Below, piece by piece: positions 16,446-23,474 of a stretch of 32,491 nucleotides of DNA; positions within the stretch are counted from its first letter, which is position 1; each line of letters begins with the position of its first letter. Origin of the DNA: a virus; IMG/VR virus record IMGVR_UViG_3300047472_000192, positions 1 to 32,491 of that record, one strand, 5' to 3'. Made by a program: the position numbers and the translations under genes. Below the pieces are notes generated by a model, which was not told where the DNA came from, ran no database searches, and saw nothing but the letters and a program-made list of their open reading frames with translations.

Positions 16446-16637
16446 TCAGGCGGCGGCCGGCGGCGTGATGCCGTAGCCGTTGGCGGTGAGCAGGTCGACC
16501 GCGGCGGCGATCGCGACCTTCTTGGCCTGCACGCCCTCGATCATGTCGAGGAACTCGCGGACGTCGGTCGAGATGGCGCCCTTGACCTTGGCGAACTCGG
16601 TCTCGGCCAGGGTCTTGATGTCGGCAAAGGTGAACAT
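16446..16637 (-). CDS. Small helical protein (63 aa)
   Basis: I take ATG 16637 as the start because GGAG lies 8 bases upstream and the protein from there is coherent: MFTFADIKTLAETEFAKVKG, a helical middle (VREFLDMIEGVQAKKVAIAA), and a tail ending ITPPAAA. The longer version of the frame would contain the promoter at 16690-16717. No motif or membrane segment is evident. It is the first gene after that promoter. The function is unknown. Confidence 0.6.
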   Translation of the reverse strand: MFTFADIKTLAETEFAKVKGAISTDVREFLDMIEGVQAKKVAIAAAVDLLTANGYGITPPAAA

Positions 16638-16689
16638 GGCGGTGCTCCGAAGGGGTTGCGGCTCTGAGACGGCCGGATCTGAAGGCTCC

Positions 16690-16717
16690 ACCGTAGACCC
16701 GGAAAGCTCGATGTCAA
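16690..16717 (-). promoter_or_regulatory. Putative sigma70-type promoter for the late/structural side
   Basis: Minus-strand TTGACA (16717-16712), a 16-base spacer and TACGGT (16695-16690). It lies in the 159-base gap between the zinc-ribbon gene and the 63-aa gene, the only sizeable gap in this part of the leftward transcript. The leader to the ATG at 16637 would be about 45 nt. This is the best candidate for transcription into the late genes; antitermination from the early operon is an alternative. Confidence 0.5.
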
Positions 16718-16796
16718 CCCTTCGGCCACGACAGAGCACGTCGCGGAGGGCGACGAGGACGCGGTAGGTGTGGCTACGAGGTGGCAACGCGCCTTC

Positions 16797-17000
16797 TCAC
16801 CACCCTTGCGGGCGCTGGAACCGGACGGCCGGATAGACCACCGGGAAGCTGTCCTCGTGGCCGCAACTGTTGCAGCGGTGCACGTACTTCGGTGGGTTCG
16901 ACAGGAGCGCCTGGCCGGTGTTCTCCATCACGCCGGCGCCGCATTTGTCGCACGTGTAGTCGACGCCGATCGGGGTTACCTCGTACTCGCGTTCAGGCAT
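16797..17000 (-). CDS. Small zinc-ribbon protein (67 aa)
   Basis: 67 aa from ATG 17000, overlapping the preceding stop by 8 nt. Two CxxC pairs are visible, CDKC at about residues 17-20 and CNSCGH at about 43-48, the spacing of a zinc ribbon of the kind found in small phage proteins. The rest is short strands (YEVTPIGVDYTCDKC; FPVVYPAVRFQRP). It is the last gene of the early leftward operon. DNA, RNA or protein binding are all possible. Confidence 0.65.
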   Translation of the reverse strand: MPEREYEVTPIGVDYTCDKCGAGVMENTGQALLSNPPKYVHRCNSCGHEDSFPVVYPAVRFQRPQGW

Positions 17001-17325
17001 TGCGGCCTCCTTTGCTGGCGACGAACGCGCGCATGGCGGCGATCAGGGGCGTGGGACCGAGGTAGTACACGACGCGGCCGTGGATGGAAACGCCGGCGCG
17101 CCACCCTTCGAAGGCTTCCTCGCTGTAGCTGGGATAGAGCTCGATCCGCTCGCGCTCGATGAGTTGGCCGCCCTGATCCCATCGAGTGCTCGGGCTCCAC
17201 ACCTCCCGGCCCGGCCGCGACCAGCAAGAGCCATCGCCAGGATCGCGCCAATAGTCCGGCAGGTTTTCGCCTTCCGCGAACGCCACGGCGTGGTCGAGCT
17301 CGGCGCCTTCGAGTTCCTTGGTCAC
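16993..17325 (-). CDS. DUF2591/NinX-type phage protein
   Basis: 110 aa from GTG 17325; the start overlaps the previous stop by 4 nt (GTGA). The order LEGAELDHAVAFAEG, WSPSTRWDQGGQLIERERIE, and LGPTPLIAAMRAFVASKGG is the pattern of the DUF2591 family, which includes NinX-type proteins of lambdoid phages. In that family the central PSTxWxQGGxIIxRExI segment is the signature and is complete here. The biochemical role of the family is unknown. Its presence next to NinG and small ORFs marks this stretch as a nin-like region of the early operon. Confidence 0.75.
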   Translation of the reverse strand: MTKELEGAELDHAVAFAEGENLPDYWRDPGDGSCWSRPGREVWSPSTRWDQGGQLIERERIELYPSYSEEAFEGWRAGVSIHGRVVYYLGPTPLIAAMRAFVASKGGRNA

Positions 17326-17672
17326 AGCGCGCCCGCCTTCCGGAGCGCGCCCATCGCGAGCTCGCGCATGTCTTCGAGGTGCTTGCCCTGCACCGCCAGC
17401 ACTTCGCTCGTGTGCCGCGAGTCCGAGGGGCGGACGCCGGCGAGCCACAGTTCGTCCATCAGGCGCTGCGCGGCGGTCGCTTTGAGGCGGAATGACGGTT
17501 CGACGATGAAGTTTGGCGGGATCGGCTCCCACGTCACGCGCGCGATCGATTCCTGCGGCTCCGCGTCGCCGTCGAAGAAATTCGGCCGGCCGACAAGGTA
17601 GAAGCTCAGCCCTCGGAGGCCGTAGCCTTCCGTCGTGACGTTGAGCAAGACGGGATGGATGGTTTCGTTCAC
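17322..17672 (-). CDS. Small early protein, unknown function (116 aa)
   Basis: The start is GTG 17672, with AGGAGG about 10 bases upstream and a 4-nt overlap (GTGA) with the preceding frame; the longer frame runs across the neighbouring gene. The protein has an N-terminal beta region (GLRGLSFYLVGRPNFFDGD, RVTWEPIPPNFIVEPSFRLK) and a C-terminal helical part (KATAAQRLMDELWLAGVRPS). The ATAAQxLMDxLWxxGxRPS phrase is familiar from small phage proteins, but I cannot put a function on it. It is encoded in the nin-like part of the early operon. Confidence 0.65.
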   Translation of the reverse strand: MNETIHPVLLNVTTEGYGLRGLSFYLVGRPNFFDGDAEPQESIARVTWEPIPPNFIVEPSFRLKATAAQRLMDELWLAGVRPSDSRHTSEVLAVQGKHLEDMRELAMGALRKAGAL

Positions 17673-17896
17673 GTCGTCAATTCCTCCTGCTTGGCGCGGA
17701 TCCACGATCCTGGCGCGCCGGTGTTGCCGAGTGCGGCCTGCAGCCGCACGTCCTCGCGGAGGCGCCGCGCCGCTTCCTCGCCGCGGGCCTTCGTCACCTC
17801 GGCGATGTAGTGCTGGAACCACGCGCCGCCGCCGGCGATGCACCAGCGCACCTCGCAGCGGTGGCGCTACTGCTCGAGCTGGTCCTCACGGGTCAC
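17669..17896 (-). pseudogene. Small phage gene interrupted by an in-frame amber codon
   Basis: A frame begins with GTG 17896, overlapping the previous stop as GTGA, reads VTREDQLEQ, meets TAG at 17869-17867, and continues open in the same frame to 17669 (RHRCEVRWCIAGGG, then HYIAEVTKARGEEAARRLRE). Together the two parts look like one recurrent small helical phage protein (TREDQLE-x-RHRCEVRW-...-RGEEAARRL). The second part alone can start at GTG 17851 and give 60 aa, but only GAGG sits directly before that codon. The stop junction with the next gene is again GTGA. Options are a recent nonsense mutation, a sequencing error, or amber readthrough. Confidence 0.6.
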
Positions 17897-18144
17897 GTGT
17901 GCGATTCCTCGTATGCGAACTGCTTGCCGAGCTCGAACAGGCCGAGCTGCTGCGGCAGGTCGCAGCCGAACTGGTAGTGGTTGATCGTCACGTTGCCGTT
18001 CTCGGCGGTGCCGACGTGGACGAGCACGAAGCGCTCGAATTTCTCCGGGTGGACCTGGGCCAGGAGTGCGATCTCGTGCAGGCGGTCGGCCGCGGTGAGG
18101 GTGTCACCCTCCTTCCAGACCGGGATGAGGGAGACGTTGCTCAC
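17893..18144 (-). CDS. Small early protein, unknown function (83 aa)
   Basis: 83 aa from GTG 18144, overlapping the ninG stop by 4 nt. The N-terminus is MSNVSLIPVWKEGDTLTAAD, followed by a helix (RLHEIALLAQVHPEKFERF) and strands (VLVHVGTAENGNVTINHYQF), and a helical end. It has no membrane segment, cysteine cluster or known motif. Its neighbours are ninG and the amber-interrupted gene, so it belongs to the nin-like accessory block. Confidence 0.6.
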   Translation of the reverse strand: MSNVSLIPVWKEGDTLTAADRLHEIALLAQVHPEKFERFVLVHVGTAENGNVTINHYQFGCDLPQQLGLFELGKQFAYEESHT

Positions 18145-18707
18145 GGCGTTCCCTTCTTCATGGCGCGCACCCTGGCGCGGTAGTCGTCCCGGATCTCGCG
18201 CAGCGCTGGGATGTCGTGCTTCTTCGCCTGCTGCGGGCCCTCAAGTCGGTCGACCTCCGCTTGGCCAACCTTGCGGAGCAGCGCCGCGCGGAACAGCACC
18301 AGGTTTCCGTGCAGATGGCGGTTGCACGGGACGCACTGCTTGTGCACGTTGGCCTCGTCGAATCTGAGTTCGGGCTTGGCGCCGGTCGTGAGGTAGTGGC
18401 CGGCGTCGTAACTTCCCTCGTGGTGGCGATCGCAACTGATGCATGGGAGCGCGGCGTCGCGCAGCCGGATGAACTCGTTGAACGCAGCCTGCGCCTCGGC
18501 CACCCATTTGCCGCGGGGCTTGATGCGCTCGCGGGCCTCGCGGTAGGCCTTCGCCTCATCCTTCGCGCGCTTCGCCGCTCCGATGGCGATCGCGCAGTCC
18601 AGCCCGCAGACCTTCTGCATCCGCAGCCGCTTCTCAAACACGCCGCGGCAGTGCGCGCACTTGCGGGTGCGCGGCTTGCGGTCGGCGGCGAGCTGGGCGG
18701 CGAGCAC
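18141..18707 (-). CDS. ninG: NinG-type recombination protein
   Basis: 188 aa from GTG 18707, 2 bases after the stop of the upstream gene. It has the two parts of lambda NinG (Rap): an N-terminal zinc finger (KCAHCRGVFEKRLRMQKVCG and a following Cys), a charged helix rich in Lys, Arg and Glu, and a C-terminal HNH-like unit (LPCISCDRHHEGSYDAGHYL... NVHKQCVPCNRHLHGN). In lambda, Rap is a structure-specific nuclease that promotes recombination between short homologies with the Red system. The RecT/exonuclease genes at 30245-31953 would be its partners. The length matches the family. Confidence 0.85.
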   Translation of the reverse strand: MLAAQLAADRKPRTRKCAHCRGVFEKRLRMQKVCGLDCAIAIGAAKRAKDEAKAYREARERIKPRGKWVAEAQAAFNEFIRLRDAALPCISCDRHHEGSYDAGHYLTTGAKPELRFDEANVHKQCVPCNRHLHGNLVLFRAALLRKVGQAEVDRLEGPQQAKKHDIPALREIRDDYRARVRAMKKGTP

Positions 18708-18709
18708 GA

Positions 18710-19066
18710 TCAGGCCGAGGTCAGCTCGACGGTCTGCAGTTGGAACGCGATGCCGCCGATGAGGTTCTCGACGCTGTACCGGATCGCGCGGATCTTCTCG
18801 CCGAGCGGCGTTCCGGCCGGCGCCTCGGCGTAACCCGTCTCGGCGGAAGAAACCGGCCCCAGCGAACGGACGGAGGCGAGCCGCTCGTTCAGGTCGTTGT
18901 AGAGGCGGTGCGCGTTTCCAACGGCATCGGCGAGTTTGTTGATCTCATACTCGATCTCGGGCACGCGGGGCGCTGAGTCGGGCACCGCGGACAATCCGCG
19001 CGAGTTCTGCTGCTGCGCGTCGGCGTACGCGCGCTGCTTGATCTGCTGTTCGTGGATCGAGTTCAC
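18710..19066 (-). CDS. Small helical early protein (118 aa)
   Basis: 118 aa from GTG 19066, with AAGGAG 5-6 bases upstream. The N-terminus is Gln-rich (HEQQIKQRAYADAQQQNSRG), followed by a long helix (IEYEINKLADAVGNAHRLYN; DLNERLASVRSLG) that could form a coiled coil. The C-terminal half again is helical (GEKIRAIRYSVENLIGGIAF). There are no cysteines or catalytic motifs. Function unknown; a phage regulatory or structural adaptor role would be guesswork. Confidence 0.6.
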   Translation of the reverse strand: MNSIHEQQIKQRAYADAQQQNSRGLSAVPDSAPRVPEIEYEINKLADAVGNAHRLYNDLNERLASVRSLGPVSSAETGYAEAPAGTPLGEKIRAIRYSVENLIGGIAFQLQTVELTSA

Positions 19067-19113
19067 TTCTTCTCCTTGGGTGTGCCGCGTCTCTCAGCGC
19101 CGCGGCTTGGCTG

Positions 19114-19665
19114 TTACTTGTCCCATCCGATCAGCACGCCCTCGACGGTCTCGTCGGTGGCGCGCGGTGTGAGGTGCCGAGACGTGCTGCGGTTGTTGGC
19201 TTGCTCTTTGCGCGTAGCCCAACGACAGTTACCGCGTTCGTAGTCGCCGTCGTTGTCTTCACGCTCGAGCGTCAGGCCGGCCGGCGGCTGGCCCATGTCC
19301 GCGAGGAAGTTTGCGAACTCCTGCCACCGTTCACAGACCTTGATGCCGCGGCCGCCGTAGCGATCCCATCGCTTGTTCTTCGGATTCGTGCAGCGCTGCA
19401 GCATCGACGTCCAGACGCTGTGCGCCGGCGTGTCCGTCGCCCCGTGCTTGGTGAGCGCTGCCGCGGCGCGCCGCTGGCGCTCGCAGCCGCACGACTGCGA
19501 GCGGCCAGATGTCAGGTGGTGGCTGCGAAATTCCTTCTCGACGCCGCAAGCGCAACGCCCCAGCCATCTCACCTTTCGGTCCGGCGTCCGACCGGCCTCG
19601 CGAAGGATCGTGATCAGGCCGAAGGTTCTGCCGCTCAAGTCGAGGGCGTTCTTGTGAAGAGTCAT
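19114..19665 (-). CDS. HNH-like homing-type endonuclease (183 aa)
   Basis: The start at ATG 19665 overlaps the preceding stop by 4 nt (ATGA); longer versions of the frame would cross that gene. The N-terminal part ([46 protein letters not shown]) is the zinc-binding recognition module common in phage HNH proteins. The C-terminal part ([53 protein letters not shown]) is the HNH-like catalytic unit with the conserved Asp-Asn and Asn-Cys-Arg-Trp-Ala. Such genes are usually selfish homing elements. Here it is stitched into the operon by an ATGA junction upstream and a 47-base gap downstream, so it may be a long-term resident. Confidence 0.75.
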   Translation of the reverse strand: MTLHKNALDLSGRTFGLITILREAGRTPDRKVRWLGRCACGVEKEFRSHHLTSGRSQSCGCERQRRAAAALTKHGATDTPAHSVWTSMLQRCTNPKNKRWDRYGGRGIKVCERWQEFANFLADMGQPPAGLTLEREDNDGDYERGNCRWATRKEQANNRSTSRHLTPRATDETVEGVLIGWDK

Positions 19666-20135
19666 CGATCGAACTCCGAAAGGATGGCGTCGACGTGCTG
19701 GTCGCCCTGCACGTCGGACATCCAGGGCCAGAGGAAGCGTGTCGCATGCGCCGAACGCAGAAACGTGACGACGGCCTCGTGGTGCTCGTGGAATTCGCTG
19801 TCGTCCATCGCGTGGTAGGCGATGGACTTCGGGATCGCCACCGGTTTGCCGTTCGGGCCCGGCACGAGGTCGCACGCGCCGGCGCCGACTTGGCACCACA
19901 TCCGGAATGCTTCGAGGTCCTGGAACTGCTCTTGAGCTTCGAAGACTGCACTGAGAATCGCGAAATGCAACCTGTGGAAGCGGCTGCTCCGCGGCTCGCG
20001 CCACGAGAACGCCAGCGTCTCGCCCGGCTCGAGCTTCTCGACCTTGCGCTGGAACCGGCCGAACGCGCGCCGGCCCTTCTCGCCCAGGCCTTCGAGCTTG
20101 CCCTGCTCGTTGCGGACCACGACCACGTCGCTCAT
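19662..20135 (-). CDS. DUF1367-type phage protein (157 aa)
   Basis: 157 aa from ATG 20135, joined to both neighbours by ATGA overlaps. The N-terminal phrase [20 protein letters not shown] and the central [20 protein letters not shown] match the DUF1367 pattern, in which HRxxFAxL is the core. Later parts are [20 protein letters not shown] and [14 protein letters not shown]1367 proteins are found in the early or nin-like regions of many siphophages and podophages; their function is unknown. The position between DUF1376 and NinG supports that assignment. Confidence 0.65.
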   Translation of the reverse strand: MSDVVVVRNEQGKLEGLGEKGRRAFGRFQRKVEKLEPGETLAFSWREPRSSRFHRLHFAILSAVFEAQEQFQDLEAFRMWCQVGAGACDLVPGPNGKPVAIPKSIAYHAMDDSEFHEHHEAVVTFLRSAHATRFLWPWMSDVQGDQHVDAILSEFDR

Positions 20136-20362
20136 GCCGGCAACCGGAACTGCAGCTCGACGTTCATCGCCTCGCTGCGGATCTTCGAAGGGTTGGTCTT
20201 CGCCATCACGCGCAACGCGATCGCGACGAAAGTCTCGATCTCGGTCAGCGCCGCGTCCTGCGGGCCGTCCTCCTCGAGGTGGGGCAGCATCTCCCGGAGG
20301 GTCTTGAACGCCGCCCTCATGTTGGCGTCGACCGTCGCGATGTCGGTGCGGGCGCGGGTCAT
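20132..20362 (-). CDS. Small early protein (76 aa)
   Basis: 76 aa; the start at ATG 20362 is set by the ATGA overlap with the stop of the DUF1376 gene. It is mainly helical ([39 protein letters not shown]) with a short basic end. There is no motif or signal. It is co-translated with the replication-type gene upstream and the DUF1367 gene downstream. Function not recognised. Confidence 0.6.
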   Translation of the reverse strand: MTRARTDIATVDANMRAAFKTLREMLPHLEEDGPQDAALTEIETFVAIALRVMAKTNPSKIRSEAMNVELQFRLPA

Positions 20363-21273
20363 GCCGGCGCTCCTTCCGCGGCCTTCGCGGCGAGGCGGCG
20401 TTGCCGGGCGGCCTCGGCCTCCTTGGCGTGCTCGGCCTCCTTCGCCAGGTACGCGGCGGTCTCCTCGGCGGCCTTGCTCGGCACCGTGATCGGCTTGCCG
20501 TGGTCGGCGGCGCGCTCGCCCTTCAGGCGCATGCAGGTCGCCCGGATGTATTCCCGGGCGTCGGCCGGCTGCGCCACGACCGCGGCCTCGATCGCTTCCT
20601 TCACGACGGGGAACGTGTAGTCGACGACCATCTTGCCCATGAAGCTGCGGCACATGTCCTCGCTCTTGCAGCCGCCTTCCTGCAGGACCGCCACCGCCGA
20701 TCGCCAGACGGTGGCCTTCACAACGTCCTCGGGTGATCGCTCGGGCTTTTCCCCTGACCCAGCAGCGGCGGCAGCCGCCGAAGCTTTAGCTTCGGAATCT
20801 GAGCGAAGCGAAGACGGTGTAGGTGGTGGTGTAGGGCATTCCTCATGCATATCCTTGGGCAATGCTTCCGGCATGCTTGGAGCATCACTTGAAGGATCGT
20901 CATGACCCTCGTTGTGCCCTCCTCCCCACCGCGCTTGAGCAGCCTTTTCGGCCTTGTCCTTCGCCTTCTTGGCGCGAGCATCGGCGGCCAGAATCTCCGC
21001 CTCGACGCGCTTGTGCCACCACACGCCGTCGGCGATCCTGAAGAACTGCGCCAGCACCGGCCGGACGCGCTTCCAGTCGGCGCGCTCGAGCTTCGTGATG
21101 CTGCGTAGGCTGTCGTCGTCGTCGACCAGCGGCTTGCGTTTGCGCCAGTAGGCGATGAGCAGCAGCAGGTAGGCGCCGTGCTGCAAGGTCGTCAGCTCCA
21201 TCGTGTCGGCCAAGTACGCGCCGATCCACAGCGGCATCCATGTGTCGGCCTTCTTGTCGACCGCGCCGCTCAC
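20359..21273 (-). CDS. DUF1376/YdaU-type replication-associated protein
   Basis: 304 aa from GTG 21273. Residues about 12-43 (TWMPLWIGAYLADTMELTTLQ, then HGAYLLLLIAYW) and the following KLERADWKRVRPVLAQFFRI are the DUF1376 (YdaU) winged-helix signature. A charged linker with KKAKDKAEKAAQARWGGG and an Ala-rich stretch follows. The C-terminal half (MCRSFMGKMVVDYTFPVVKE; REYIRATCMRLKGERAA) is helical. DUF1376 proteins occupy the place of lambda O in many phages and are thought to act at the origin and recruit a helicase loader. No separate helicase loader is visible, so the host may supply it. It is the first gene of the operon after the plus-strand gene at 21337. Confidence 0.75.
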   Translation of the reverse strand: MSGAVDKKADTWMPLWIGAYLADTMELTTLQHGAYLLLLIAYWRKRKPLVDDDDSLRSITKLERADWKRVRPVLAQFFRIADGVWWHKRVEAEILAADARAKKAKDKAEKAAQARWGGGHNEGHDDPSSDAPSMPEALPKDMHEECPTPPPTPSSLRSDSEAKASAAAAAAGSGEKPERSPEDVVKATVWRSAVAVLQEGGCKSEDMCRSFMGKMVVDYTFPVVKEAIEAAVVAQPADAREYIRATCMRLKGERAADHGKPITVPSKAAEETAAYLAKEAEHAKEAEAARQRRLAAKAAEGAPA

Positions 21274-21336
21274 GCTGGCGCCTCTCCGCGTGCGATGATC
21301 CCCGGTCGCCGGGTTGGCGACTGAAAGGCCAAAGCC

Positions 21337-21546
21337 ATGACCGTTTCAAAGGAGTGTTTGGTTTCCGCAACCGCCGCGGTCGTTGCCGCGCGCATTGGCG
21401 CTCGTGCTGTTGACAAGGGCGATGAGGACCCCGCGCTTGTCAAGGAGTTCTTCGACGTGTATCGAGAGATCGAAAAGGTCCTCGATCGCATCAAGGAGGA
21501 AGACGATGCGGCTGCCAATGCAAAGATGAACATCCGCGTTATCTGA
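21337..21546 (+). CDS. Small acidic plus-strand protein (69 aa)
   Basis: 69 aa from ATG 21337, with AAAGG about 9 bases upstream. The protein is acidic and helical (DPALVKEFFDVYREIEKVLD; RIKEEDDAAANAKMN), unlike the antisense translation, which has the Ser/Arg-rich look of a shadow frame. It is inserted, in opposite direction, between the DUF1376 and adenine methyltransferase genes. A hairpin GTCGCC-GGGTT-GGCGAC (21305-21321) and a possible -10 (GATGAT, 21294-21299) precede it. It looks like an independently expressed moron-type gene. Function unknown. Confidence 0.55.
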   Translation: MTVSKECLVSATAAVVAARIGARAVDKGDEDPALVKEFFDVYREIEKVLDRIKEEDDAAANAKMNIRVI

Positions 21547-21562
21547 GGACTAGCTCGCGAGG

Positions 21563-22435
21563 TCAAGCTGCGACTCCAATGTCAGCGAAGAGACCGCCGC
21601 GCGATTGCTCGAGCGCGGCGCTGCATGCGGGGTTGAGCCAGGCGACCTCGGTGCGCAGGCCAGTGCCGCGACCAGACGAGATGCGCGCCTTGGTCTCGTG
21701 ACGCTCCCATGTGGCGAGGCGCTCGGCGTATAGATCGCTGTCGTAGCCGGACAGAACGACCATGCCATCGAGCCCCACCAGAGCGTCGAGCAGCTTGATA
21801 TGCTGCTCGTCGCTCATCTCGTGGCGGTAGCACCGCCCGTAGCCGCCGCCACCGATCTTCCGGGTCGAGCGGACGTAGGGCGGATCCACAAAATGCAGCG
21901 TGTCAGGGCCGTCGTGCTGCTGCATGACGTCGACCGCGGGCCTGTTCTCCACGAGCACGCCGACGAAGCGCTCGCCGACCATCGCGACGTTCGCCGGATA
22001 GTCCGACCAGACGTGCTGCGCGGTGCCGTGCTTGCGCCGAGTGTCGGTTCGGAAGCCGGTCGAGCTCGAGGTGACGGATGCGCTGCCGAACCCCATTGCG
22101 GACCGAACCGCGGTCCGCCTGGCGCGCTCGAGCGGGTCGTCCGTCGGCTCGTAGGAGCAGTCGAACTCTTCCCGCGCGTACGGCGTCAATTGGCAGGCGC
22201 GCACGAGGTCTGCGCGCAGCGCGGGGTCACGCAGTACGCGAAAGAAGTTCACCACCTCACCGTCCAGGTCGTTGTAGACCTCAGCGTACGTGCGCGGCTT
22301 GCGTAGCAGCACGCCGGCGGCTCCGCCGAACGCTTCGACATAGCAGCCGTGCGGTGGGAAGAACTGCAGGAGCCACGGAGCGAGGCGGAACTTGGCCCCG
22401 TGGTAGCGCAGCGCCGGGCGGGTGACGTCCGTCAT
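21563..22435 (-). CDS. DNA adenine-N6 methyltransferase, D12 class (Dam-like)
   Basis: 290 aa from ATG 22435. Residues 8-16 (ALRYHGAKF) are the family start motif, where Dam has KWAGGK. FGGAAGV at about 36-42 is motif I (SAM binding), NDLDGEVVNFFRVLR at about 55-69 follows, and DPPY at 184-187 is catalytic motif IV. FSG-like segments (MVVLSGYDSDLYAERL) complete the fold. The length is typical of D12 enzymes. It transfers a methyl group from SAM to adenine in a short DNA target, probably masking phage DNA from host restriction or marking replication. There is no restriction gene next to it, so it is an orphan. No target specificity can be read from the sequence. Confidence 0.85.
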   Translation of the reverse strand: MTDVTRPALRYHGAKFRLAPWLLQFFPPHGCYVEAFGGAAGVLLRKPRTYAEVYNDLDGEVVNFFRVLRDPALRADLVRACQLTPYAREEFDCSYEPTDDPLERARRTAVRSAMGFGSASVTSSSTGFRTDTRRKHGTAQHVWSDYPANVAMVGERFVGVLVENRPAVDVMQQHDGPDTLHFVDPPYVRSTRKIGGGGYGRCYRHEMSDEQHIKLLDALVGLDGMVVLSGYDSDLYAERLATWERHETKARISSGRGTGLRTEVAWLNPACSAALEQSRGGLFADIGVAA

Positions 22436-22464
22436 ACTGGCGCTCCGAACCGAACGAGAGCGCC

Positions 22465-22686
22465 ATGGACACGACTTCTGACCACCGAGGGTTCACGATC
22501 GTGGCCCGGGCCCTGGGCGATGGCCCCTACGCCGGGAGCTACGAGGCGCGCCCGCTCGACCTGCAAGCCGCAGGGCCTCACTTCATTGGGGATGCCAACG
22601 GCTCGTTTGTCGATGCGCCAGCAGCCGAGGCGGCCGCGGTGGCCGCTGCGAAAGCGGCGATCGACAGGGCTCTCGCGAAGCCCTGA
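22465..22686 (+). CDS. Small plus-strand protein A of a related set (73 aa)
   Basis: 73 aa from ATG 22465. It begins MDTTSDHRGFTIVARALGDG, contains GPYAGSYEAR, and ends with a helical, Ala-rich segment (AEAAAVAAAKAAIDRALA). The same order HRGxTI - GPYxGxY - Ala-rich helix - IDR recurs in the genes at 22825 and 23155. It diverges from the adenine methyltransferase gene with a 29-base gap holding an ATACTGG box at 22434-22440. The ribosome-binding site is weak (GAGAG). Small proteins of this kind probably have a beta-strand sheet and one helix. Function unknown; a moron or anti-defence role is only a guess. Confidence 0.6.
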   Translation: MDTTSDHRGFTIVARALGDGPYAGSYEARPLDLQAAGPHFIGDANGSFVDAPAAEAAAVAAAKAAIDRALAKP

Positions 22687-22824
22687 TGGTTCCGCGCCCA
22701 AGCGTGTGGCGGGTTCCCACCTGGCCACGTCCACAAACGAGAGGATGCGTCGTCCGCGGAAAGCGCGACGGCGCGGAGATACTGGTGCTCCGCAACGCTC
22801 GATGCCGAGGGGGATGAAGCTTCG

Positions 22825-23052
22825 ATGGAAGAAGCCGACGAGCTGTTCCGCCCCACCAGCGGCATGCACAGGACGATCCGCTTTGCGACGTTCGTGGTCG
22901 GCTATGGCCCGTATCGCGGGGCCTATGCGATTGAGGAAGAGGCCGAGCCGCGCACCGCCGACGGTGTCTTTGCCTACCGCACCGAAGCCAGGATCGCCGC
23001 CGACAATGCAGCGCGCGCGGAGATTGATCGGCGATTCGCCGGCGCCTGGTAG
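22825..23052 (+). CDS. Small plus-strand protein B of the related set (75 aa)
   Basis: 75 aa from ATG 22825, with a purine-rich GAGGGGGA upstream. The core MHRTIRFATFVVGYGPYRGA, then YAIEEEAEP, then TEARIAADNAARAEIDRRFA parallels gene A (GPYxGxY and the helix ending in AxIDR). An internal ATG (MHRTIRF) may also be used. An ATACTGG box lies at 22779-22785, 40 bases before the start, in a context (ATACTGGTGCTCCG) that resembles the box before gene A (ATACTGGCGCTCCG). After both genes A and B a similar GGG-TT-CCA sequence occurs, as if the unit had been duplicated. Function unknown. Confidence 0.6.
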   Translation: MEEADELFRPTSGMHRTIRFATFVVGYGPYRGAYAIEEEAEPRTADGVFAYRTEARIAADNAARAEIDRRFAGAW

Positions 23053-23154
23053 TCCCGCGGCCGGGTTTCCATCCCGCGCCGGCCGAGCGCTCTTCCTTCG
23101 CGGCCGACGCCCTGTCGCATACTGCTGTTCTTGCTCGTCGTCGAGGAGACGTGA

Positions 23155-23409
23155 ATGGCGACCAAAGAGGTCCAGCACCGTGGCTACACGATCACCACGC
23201 ACTCGATCGATACGGGTGGGCGTTGGGCATGGAAATGCATCGTCGCGCCCCCCGATCCGGCCGACACACCCAAGGGCGCGGGGAGCGTGGATGCTCTCTG
23301 CGATAGCGAAGCAGCCGCTCTGAGCGAGGCCGAGCGTGCTGGCGTTTCGATCGTCGACGCCTGGATGCTTGAAAAGCAGCGCGCTAAAGCCTCTCGCGGG
23401 AACGCGTGA
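23155..23409 (+). CDS. Small plus-strand protein C of the related set (84 aa)
   Basis: 84 aa from ATG 23155, with a strong GAGGAG 6 bases upstream, the best ribosome-binding site of the set. The N-terminus VQHRGYTITTHSIDTGGRWA matches gene A (HRGFTI); the middle carries WKCIVAPPDPADTPKG, and the C-terminus is the Ala-rich helix (SEAAALSEAERAGVSIVDAW). ATACTG at 23119-23124 precedes it by 31 bases. It is convergent with the cytosine methyltransferase, whose stop lies 66 bases away. Function unknown; the shared frame order with A and B shows common descent. Confidence 0.65.
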   Translation: MATKEVQHRGYTITTHSIDTGGRWAWKCIVAPPDPADTPKGAGSVDALCDSEAAALSEAERAGVSIVDAWMLEKQRAKASRGNA

Positions 23410-23474
23410 ATGCGCGATCAGGCCACCACCAGGGAAGGCGCGCCCGGCGCAACAGGAGATTGCGGTGTTCTCGC

